A DNA stretch of 8,044 nucleotides, from assembly GCA_947175005.1 (NCBI GenBank), contig CAMWLD010000089.1:1-8044 (forward strand), in the 5' to 3' direction. The notes below the pieces were generated by a model, which saw only the letters and a list, made by a program, of their open reading frames with translations, made no database searches and was not told the DNA's origin. This DNA is from an uncultured Ruminococcus sp. (GTDB lineage Bacteria; Bacillota; Clostridia; Oscillospirales; Ruminococcaceae). The position numbers were made by a program, and so were the translations under genes. Below, one piece after another: positions 1 to 4,175 of the stretch (position 1 is its first letter; each line of letters opens with the position of its first letter).

Positions 1-784
1 GCTCTATAATGCACAGCTTTCTGCGGAGCTTGCGAGTTCTTTCCTGCATTTCATCATATGCCTTTTCATGGCGGGCGAGAAGCAGCTTGCCTATATTGAA
101 GATACGCAGCTCCGCCGCATATTTCTTTTCATAGAAAACACGCTTTGCATAGCCGCCTATACGTCCGTCACGGGTGTTGGAAAAATCGAGCGCATAATAA
201 ATGTCTCCCTCTTTCTTTCCGAAATACATTGAGACTGCGACCATAGGGACGATAAACACCAGCAGCACGGGGTCAACGTCCGCAACGATCACCGTTGCCG
301 CCACAACAGAGGCAATGGCAGCCACAAAATATGCGGAATAGTAAAGGATATTGTTTCCCCGCCACTGGCACTCGTTTAAGGCGCGGGTGTATTTGTCGTA
401 AAAATCGGGCTTTTCAAATTCGGTATACTCCATTGAAATGGATTTGCGGATAACACGCTTGTAAAAATCACGGTACATTTCAGGCAGGAACTGTTTTTCG
501 CAAAGCTGGTGTATGGCCGCGCTTATATGAATGCATACATGCCCGATACACATAGCCCCCACAAAGGAAGCAAGCATTCCGAAAGGTGTTTCGTTTTCAA
601 TAGCCTCGTATATCCATTCCGTCAGGTAAACGGAAAAGACAGTCCAGAACACGTTTTCGACAAATTCCTTGATGAACGTGTAAAGAACGTAGCCCGGGCT
701 TCCGTGCCACAGAATTTTCAGCATATACATTACATTAGACATTGGTGACGCAATCGTCACCGGTGAACTTTTTTCGTTTTTCAT
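1..784 (-). CDS. ABC exporter, N-terminal transmembrane domain (partial, runs off left edge)
   Basis: The 261 visible residues, starting MKNEKSSPVT, form the membrane domain of a type-1 ABC exporter; the ATPase domain would lie beyond base 1. Hydrophobic segments are visible at about residues 31-53, 67-92, 147-168 and 171-188. Typical half-transporter sequences include FEKPDFYDKYTRALNE (123-138) between the second and third segments, and the cytoplasmic stretch GGYAKRVFYEKKYAAELRIF (210-229). Such proteins work as dimers in the plasma membrane and export drugs, peptides or lipids; the substrate cannot be read here. The ATG at 784 is supported by AAGGAG at 792-797 with a 7-base spacer. An intrinsic terminator (806-840), a leader-peptide ORF (879-935) and two promoters lie upstream on the same strand, so expression is probably set by attenuation. 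The XRE gene at 1193 is divergent and may be its repressor. The family call is firm; the substrate is unknown. Confidence 0.85.
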   Translation of the reverse strand, partial: MKNEKSSPVTIASPMSNVMYMLKILWHGSPGYVLYTFIKEFVENVFWTVFSVYLTEWIYEAIENETPFGMLASFVGAMCIGHVCIHISAAIHQLCEKQFLPEMYRDFYKRVIRKSISMEYTEFEKPDFYDKYTRALNECQWRGNNILYYSAYFVAAIASVVAATVIVADVDPVLLVFIVPMVAVSMYFGKKEGDIYYALDFSNTRDGRIGGYAKRVFYEKKYAAELRIFNIGKLLLARHEKAYDEMQERTRKLRRKLCIIE

Positions 785-805
785 AAAGAAACTCCTTCAG
801 ACAGT

Positions 806-840
806 AAAAATAAAAATGGCATTCCCCATTGGGGAATACC
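806..840 (-). terminator. Intrinsic terminator/attenuator ahead of the ABC exporter
   Basis: Read on the minus strand, GGTATTCCCC (840-831) pairs with GGGGAATGCC (827-818) in a 10-bp stem with one G-U wobble and a 3-base AAT loop. ATTTTTATTTTT follows directly (817-806). This is a strong Rho-independent terminator only 22 bases before the exporter's start codon. No annotated gene ends here; the only thing upstream on this strand is the 18-codon leader ORF. The hairpin therefore most likely works as a conditional attenuator. Its 5' arm is also complementary to leader sequence at 903-911 (see the antiterminator entry). Confidence 0.85.
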
Positions 841-911
841 TGCATTTCATCATATACGTGTTTACAAGCCTTTGCCGCCTAAAGCCTGAAGCGCAGATGA
901 ATGATATTCCC
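832..911 (-). promoter_or_regulatory. Putative antiterminator stem competing with the attenuator
   Basis: On the minus-strand RNA, GGGAAUAUC (911-903, inside leader codons 9-11) can pair with GGUAUUCCC (840-832) over 9 bp with one G-U wobble. After a small asymmetric internal loop, UUCAUC (901-896) pairs with GAUGAA (851-846) over 6 bp. The enclosed loop is about 44 bases. Bases 832-840 are also the 5' arm of the terminator, so the two structures exclude each other. A ribosome translating leader codons 9-14 would melt the antiterminator and allow termination. Absence of a ribosome, or a stall within about the first four codons, would leave it free to form and give read-through. The pairing is seen in the sequence; the function is inferred. 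Confidence 0.6.
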
Positions 912-935
912 TATGCGAACGTTTATATTTGTCAT
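879..935 (-). CDS. 18-residue leader peptide of the ABC exporter (putative)
   Basis: This short ORF encodes MTNINVRIGNIIHLRFRL and stops at UAG. AGGTGA (946-941) lies 5 bases before the ATG, a good ribosome binding site in the right place. Promoter P2 would start transcription about 25 bases upstream, which leaves little room for anything but this ORF at the 5' end. The end of the ORF is 95 bases before the exporter's start codon, with the terminator in between. Codons 9-11 double as the 5' strand of the putative antiterminator. Arg is at positions 7, 15 and 17, and the C-terminal R-F-R resembles the +X+ arrest pattern of ErmDL-type leader peptides. There is no run of a single amino acid that would point to a classical amino-acid attenuator. 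It is probably a regulatory peptide whose translation matters more than its product. Too short for homology evidence. Confidence 0.6.
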   Translation of the reverse strand: MTNINVRIGNIIHLRFRL

Positions 936-966
936 AACATTCACCTGCCTTTCGTTTAATGTTTAC

Positions 967-995
967 AGTATATCATATATTCCGGTGAATGTCAA
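967..995 (-). promoter_or_regulatory. Promoter P2 of the leader/ABC exporter transcript
   Basis: On the minus strand, TTGACA (995-990) and TATACT (972-967) are separated by 17 bases. Transcription would start near 960, giving a roughly 175-base leader that carries the 18-codon ORF and the attenuator. The spacing and the perfect -35 hexamer make this a confident vegetative promoter. Confidence 0.8.
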
Positions 996-1090
996 GGGTT
1001 TTCGGAAATTTTTTGAAGATGTTCGGGTATGTCCCTTTGCTCCGCTGCAAAATATTATGTTATCCAATATTTTTCTTGGGCAGTACATAT

Positions 1091-1120
1091 ATTATAACAT
1101 ATATAGATTTGGTTTGTCAA
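1091..1120 (-). promoter_or_regulatory. Promoter P1 of the leader/ABC exporter transcript
   Basis: On the minus strand, TTGACA (1120-1115) and a perfect TATAAT (1096-1091) are separated by 18 bases. The start site would be near 1084, giving a leader about 125 bases longer than that from P2. TATAACATA, read on the plus strand at 1093-1101, overlaps the -10 hexamer and recurs nearby, so this promoter may be under repressor control. The longer RNA contains ACAUUCACC (992-984), which can pair with the leader ribosome binding site. Confidence 0.75.
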
Positions 1121-1141
1121 GAGAAAATAAAGAAATATGTT
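1114..1141 (+). promoter_or_regulatory. Possible promoter of the XRE regulator gene
   Basis: TTGTCA (1114-1119) and TATGTT (1136-1141) are 16 bases apart on the plus strand, with transcription expected near 1148 and a 45-base leader. The site overlaps minus-strand promoter P1 face to face, so the two could not fire at once. An alternative is TTGGGC (1076-1081) with TATATA (1100-1105), 18 bases apart. Both are weaker than the minus-strand promoters. Confidence 0.35.
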
Positions 1142-1192
1142 ATATTATTAAAAAAGACTTGCAAAAATAACCTCAAGGAGGAAAGATATATC

Positions 1193-1528
1193 ATGGCATA
1201 CTATCCAAGAATAAGAGACCTGCGGGAGGACAGCGACAAGACCCAGCGTGAGGTGGCGGAATATCTGGGCACGCCCTATCAATATTACGCCGTTTACGAA
1301 AAGGGGACAAGCGAAATTTCCTTTGAACGGGCGATACTGCTGGCGAAATACTACAATGTGAGCCTCGATTATATTGCGGGGCTGACGAACAGCAAAAGGG
1401 GACTTTCAAAGGGTGATCTGTCTCCCGAAAAGCAGCGTTTGCTGGACGTACTGGCTGACCTTTCCGAGGACGAAAAAAAGACCCTTATCAAGCTGATAAA
1501 GGTTATGAGGTCGGCTATTGATCCGTGA
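1193..1528 (+). CDS. XRE-family helix-turn-helix transcriptional regulator
   Basis: This 111-residue protein, starting MAYYPRIRDL, is a cytoplasmic DNA-binding repressor-type regulator. A five-helix HTH_3 domain spans about residues 5-62: RIRDLREDSDKTQREVAEYL, then the recognition region GTPYQYYAVYEKGTSEI, then FERAILLAKYYNVSLDYIAG. The tail (about 70-108) is a charged helix, SPEKQRLLDVLADLSEDEKK, probably for dimerisation. The start at 1193 is chosen because AAGGAGG (1175-1181) precedes it by 11 bases and the domain begins at once. The frame is open upstream to an ATG at 989, but that adds residues unlike the family from promoter DNA. The gene is divergent from the leader/ABC exporter unit and 133 bases ahead of the sigma-factor gene. 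Likely roles are autorepression and control of the divergent exporter; neither is proven. Confidence 0.85.
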   Translation: MAYYPRIRDLREDSDKTQREVAEYLGTPYQYYAVYEKGTSEISFERAILLAKYYNVSLDYIAGLTNSKRGLSKGDLSPEKQRLLDVLADLSEDEKKTLIKLIKVMRSAIDP

Positions 1529-1661
1529 TCTTGTGACAACGGATATATTCCCTTTTCCGAGGCAGAAAAAAATTTACAGCAAAATTTTGCAATTACAGCA
1601 AACCCTATGGCTTTTCCTGCGACTTTATAAGTGAAGGCTTTCAAAAACGAGGTACCTCCCG
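1529..1661 (+). promoter_or_regulatory. Gap ahead of the sigma-factor gene, with palindrome and direct repeats
   Basis: No gene is seen here. TTACAGCAAA occurs twice (1574-1583 and 1593-1602, 19 bases apart), and between and overlapping them lies the perfect palindrome GCAAAATTTTGC (1579-1590). This looks like a regulator binding site. ATCCG (1520-1524) and CGGAT (1539-1543) could form a weak hairpin around the XRE stop codon, but no U-tract follows, so I do not call a terminator; co-transcription with the XRE gene is possible. No convincing vegetative promoter was found. GAGGTACCTC (1649-1658) is a palindrome containing the GAGGT ribosome binding site of the next gene. Confidence 0.35.
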
Positions 1662-3323
1662 ATGAATAAAACAGATCTTACGGAATACGCCGACTTCCTT
1701 TTAAATGCGGCAATGTGCAAGTGCTCCGATCATGCCGACGCACAGGACCTGGCGCAGGATACTCTGCTTGCCGCTCTTGCCGCCATGAAAAAGGGCAGGA
1801 TAGAAAATCCCAAGGCATGGCTGACGGCGGTGCTAAGCCGCAAATATTACGATCTCCTGCGGCGCAAATACAACAAGCCCACGGTGTCTTTTGACGTTGC
1901 GGAGGATATCCCCGCACGGGGCGAGGTTTACGAGGATATTGAAAAGAGCGAGGAGGCCGAGGAAATAAGGCGGTGTCTTGCATATCTTTCAAAGCTTTAC
2001 CGTGAGGTAATGGTGCGCCATTATATGCACGGGGAAAAGGTGGCGGATATTGCCGCTGCTCTGGGCGTGTCCGAAAATACGGTCAAAAGCCGCCTGAACT
2101 CGGGAAGAAAGCGTATGGAAAAGGAGTTTGCTATGGAGAATTTTTCAAAAAACAGCTATGAGCCGGATATACTTTATTTATCACTTTCCGGCAGGAGCAG
2201 CGTAAGCGACGAGCCTTACAGTCTTGTGGGTGGTGATACGATAGTCATGAATCTGTTGATAATGGCTTATGCAAAGCCTGTGACGGTAACGGAGCTTTCC
2301 AAGGCAATAGGCATTCCCACGGCTTATATTGAGCCGATAGTGGACAGACTTTTAAGGGGAGAGCTTATGAAGCGGACAGGGGATAAGGTTTATACCGATT
2401 TTATCATCTACACCGAAGAGGACAGGACAGCAGGCAATGCATTTGAAGAGGAGACCGCCCAAAGGATTTACAAGGATGTCTGGCAGGTAATGAGGGAGGG
2501 CTTTGAGTGGCTTCACGGAATGGATTATTACAAGAGGCAGACGCTTTCTGCACAAACAAAGCTGGACAGTTTTTTTGCGGTAAGGACTGTGCAGAGAGCC
2601 GTTATAGAAGTACGTGACGAGGCAGCAGGAGGGGCAATGCCCTTTGAGGAATACCCCGACCGCCCCAACGGCGGGAAATGGCTCGCAATGGGAAGCCACT
2701 ACCCCGCAGGCTATGATTTTGGCTCTCCCCGTTACGAGGGGAAATACAATATCAGCGGAGAATGTCACTCAAGCTGCGTTGTCAGTCTGAGCGGAGGCAA
2801 AAAAGAGACACTCCACCTTTGTGAATTCAACACTATCCTCGGAGGTACGCAGCTTGGAAGTCACCTTGGAAGCCGCAATAAGATGAAGCACCCTATGACC
2901 GATATGGAGATAGCTCAAATGCTTTACGCCATACATCTTGGCAGGGAGGATGAGCTGCCTGTGATAAACGTCGGCTGCTTTGAAAATTTCGATATCCTGC
3001 TCCAAAGCCGTTATATCGAAAAGCAGGACGGCAAGACCCTCTGCGCCGTTCCCATAATGACAGATAAGGAGCGGTGGGAAATGTACGACCTGTCATGGCA
3101 TTTCACGGGGGAGCTTATGGAGAAATTTCACGGCGACTTTATGCAGCTGATGAAAGACCCCGTAAAGCTGCCCCCACATCTGAAATCTGTCCCTGCATGG
3201 CAGCAGTATATGCTTTGCGGTTCGGGGCTGCCTATGAGGATAATTGTAAAGGCAAGGGATAACGGTCTGTTCCTCGAATGTGCAGACTATCCCGCCCCTG
3301 CGGTACTTATTTCGATTGAATGA
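1662..3323 (+). CDS. ECF-type sigma-70 family factor with ~400-residue C-terminal extension
   Basis: The 553-residue protein begins with sigma region 2 (about 5-70), including DAQDLAQDTLLAAL (26-39) and PKAWLTAVLSRKYYDLLRR (50-68), the core-binding and -10 recognition part. After an acidic linker, region 4 (about 97-155) contains LSKLYREVMVRHYMHGEKVA and an HTH, ALGVSENTVKSRLNSGRKRM (133-152), for -35 binding. ECF sigma factors are usually about 160-200 residues, so the extension is exceptional. Its first part (about 190-250) reads like a winged helix: VTVTELSKAIGIPTAYIEPI, then LLRGELMKRTGDKVYTDFII. The rest is soluble mixed sequence with Cys at 368, 372, 387, 439 and 461 and no membrane segment; I do not recognise it. 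The ATG at 1662 has GAGGT 8 bases upstream. No anti-sigma gene is adjacent, so the extension may act as the built-in sensor or inhibitor, as inferred for other ECF groups with C-terminal domains. The sigma call is firm; signal and targets are unknown. Confidence 0.8.
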   Translation: MNKTDLTEYADFLLNAAMCKCSDHADAQDLAQDTLLAALAAMKKGRIENPKAWLTAVLSRKYYDLLRRKYNKPTVSFDVAEDIPARGEVYEDIEKSEEAEEIRRCLAYLSKLYREVMVRHYMHGEKVADIAAALGVSENTVKSRLNSGRKRMEKEFAMENFSKNSYEPDILYLSLSGRSSVSDEPYSLVGGDTIVMNLLIMAYAKPVTVTELSKAIGIPTAYIEPIVDRLLRGELMKRTGDKVYTDFIIYTEEDRTAGNAFEEETAQRIYKDVWQVMREGFEWLHGMDYYKRQTLSAQTKLDSFFAVRTVQRAVIEVRDEAAGGAMPFEEYPDRPNGGKWLAMGSHYPAGYDFGSPRYEGKYNISGECHSSCVVSLSGGKKETLHLCEFNTILGGTQLGSHLGSRNKMKHPMTDMEIAQMLYAIHLGREDELPVINVGCFENFDILLQSRYIEKQDGKTLCAVPIMTDKERWEMYDLSWHFTGELMEKFHGDFMQLMKDPVKLPPHLKSVPAWQQYMLCGSGLPMRIIVKARDNGLFLECADYPAPAVLISIE

Positions 3324-3349
3324 GGCAGGAAACAAAGAGGCAGGAAACA
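3322..3349 (+). repeat. Tandem direct repeat GAGGCAGGAAACA
   Basis: GAGGCAGGAAACA occurs at 3322-3334 and again at 3337-3349, two bases apart. The first copy begins within the sigma-factor stop codon (TGA 3321-3323). The second forms the left arm of the adjoining hairpin, so the structure may have arisen by local duplication. Confidence 0.7.
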
Positions 3350-3375
3350 GGATAAAATATCCTGCTTCCTGCCTC
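3337..3375. terminator. Long hairpin between convergent genes, probable bidirectional terminator
   Basis: The arms 3337-3354 (GAGGCAGGAAACAGGATA) and 3358-3375 (TATCCTGCTTCCTGCCTC) are complementary over 18 bp with one A/C mismatch and a 3-base AAA loop. It lies between the plus-strand sigma gene ending at 3323 and the minus-strand TerD gene ending at 3410, where a shared terminator is expected. The tail is poor in T on the plus strand (CGAATTTCC) and moderately T-rich on the minus strand (TCTTTGTTTCC), so it should work better for TerD. Confidence 0.6.
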
Positions 3376-3409
3376 CGAATTTCCTGCTGCCGACAGCAAA
3401 GCTAAAAAA

Positions 3410-4057
3410 TCATCTCCAATTAGATAAAGGTAACCCGTATCTTTCAGCCAGCTGCGCAACGCCCCATATCTGCAAGGGCTGACCTATGGCGTTGAATTTC
3501 CATTCGCCGTTATGACGGTAGATCTCGCCGAATACCATTGCGGTCATGCCGCTGTAGTTTTCCGAAAGGTTATATTTGCACAGCTCCCTGCCGTTTGCCA
3601 TATCCACAAGGCGGATAAAGGCGTTTTCTATCATGCCGAAATGCTGTCCTCTTTCGCTTGCCTTATAAATGCTTACCAGCATTACAACTCTGTCATACCG
3701 GGCGGGCAGACCCGCAAGATCGACAAGTATCTGCTCGTCGTCGCCGTCTCCCGCGCCTGTGAGGTTGTCGCCCTGATGTATAACGCAGCCGCTGGGGTGC
3801 TTGAGGTTATTGAAGAACACCACGTCGCTTTTTGAAACGATCTTGCCGTTTGAATCAAGCAGGAATGCCATAGCGTCGCAGTCAATGTCCTGATTTTGCT
3901 GTCCTCCGCCGCCGCCGAAAAGTCCTCCGAAAAGTCCTTTCGACTGGTTCATTGCAGGCTTTGCCTCGTCCCAGCCGAGACCTACCATTACACGGCTCAG
4001 AGCTGCGTTGCCCTTTGTAAGTTCGATCTTCTGACCCTTTTGCAGATTTACGCTCAT
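3410..4057 (-). CDS. TerD-family (tellurium-resistance/stress) protein
   Basis: This 215-residue soluble protein has the TerD domain throughout: N-terminal MSVNLQKGQKIELTKG, then LSRVMVGLGWD (20-30), DIDCDAMAFLLDSNGKI (57-73), VFFNNLKHPSGCVIHQGDNL (80-99), GAGDGDDEQILVDL (101-114) and a C-terminal NWR. The acidic GDN...GDGDDE stretch (96-109) matches the Ca2+-binding region known in TerD proteins. A Gly-rich insertion, GLFGGLFGGGGGQQNQ (41-56), follows the first strands and accounts for the length over the usual ~190 residues; it looks like a flexible surface loop. The start at 4057 is preceded by AAAGGGG at 4069-4075, about 11 bases away, which is weakish. The gene lies 118 bases downstream of the Ca2+ ATPase on the same strand and may share its transcript. 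Family members respond to envelope, metal or phage stress; the exact role here is unknown. Confidence 0.9.
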   Translation of the reverse strand: MSVNLQKGQKIELTKGNAALSRVMVGLGWDEAKPAMNQSKGLFGGLFGGGGGQQNQDIDCDAMAFLLDSNGKIVSKSDVVFFNNLKHPSGCVIHQGDNLTGAGDGDDEQILVDLAGLPARYDRVVMLVSIYKASERGQHFGMIENAFIRLVDMANGRELCKYNLSENYSGMTAMVFGEIYRHNGEWKFNAIGQPLQIWGVAQLAERYGLPLSNWR

Positions 4058-4101
4058 TTTAAAATCATGCCCCTTTCGAGTTTAATTAATAATGATCTTG
4101 G

Positions 4102-4113
4102 CGGTGTTCACCG
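4102..4113. repeat. Short inverted repeat upstream of TerD
   Basis: CGGTG-TT-CACCG is a perfect 5-bp inverted repeat with a 2-base centre, 45 bases upstream of the TerD start codon. It could be an operator. No clear -35/-10 pair was found beside it, so a separate TerD promoter is not established. Confidence 0.3.
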
Positions 4114-4135
4114 ATATTGTTCGCCGGCATTTTTT

Positions 4136-4174
4136 CGGGGAAATTTCTTGTAACGGGAAATTTCCCCGTTTTTT
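4136..4174 (+). terminator. Strong intrinsic terminator in plus orientation
   Basis: CGGGGAAATTTC (4136-4147) and GAAATTTCCCCG (4157-4168) make a perfect 12-bp stem with a 9-base loop, followed on the plus strand by TTTTTT (4169-4174). On the minus strand the stem is followed by AAAAAA, so it is not a canonical terminator for the ATPase gene, whose stop codon is 2 bases away. The plus strand carries no gene between 3324 and here. It may stop antisense read-through from the sigma-factor gene, or act simply as a 3'-end stabilising hairpin for the ATPase mRNA. Confidence 0.65.
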
Positions 4175-4175
4175 G

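Larger units (their letters stand above)
1049..1144. repeat. Repeated TATGTTATA/TATAACATA motifs, candidate XRE operators
   Basis: TATGTTAT occurs at 1056-1063, TATAACATA at 1093-1101 and its reverse complement TATGTTATA at 1136-1144. The first sits inside an 8-bp inverted repeat, AAAATATT (1049-1056) and AATATTTT (1066-1073). The second covers the -10 of minus-strand P1, and the third overlaps a possible plus-strand -10 for the XRE gene. Binding by the neighbouring XRE protein is an inference, and AT-rich sequence makes chance repeats likely. Confidence 0.35.

Noticed and set aside
509..748. A 79-codon plus-strand frame at the left edge
   Set aside because: It is antisense to the ABC exporter membrane domain, which reads through to base 1 with a good ribosome binding site.
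989..1192. Upstream in-frame extension of the XRE gene to an ATG at 989
   Set aside because: The added 68 residues come from AT-rich promoter DNA that holds P1 and P2; the consensus ribosome binding site at 1175-1181 and the HTH domain both fix the start at 1193.
2352..2768. A 138-codon open frame on the minus strand
   Set aside because: It is antisense to the sigma-factor extension, Cys-rich and without a ribosome binding site. The sigma frame is continuous and in one piece.
4054..4068. A four-codon upstream ORF (MILK) overlapping the TerD start
   Set aside because: Its ATG is only one base from the purine-rich AAAGGGG, too close to initiate, and such minimal ORFs are expected by chance.
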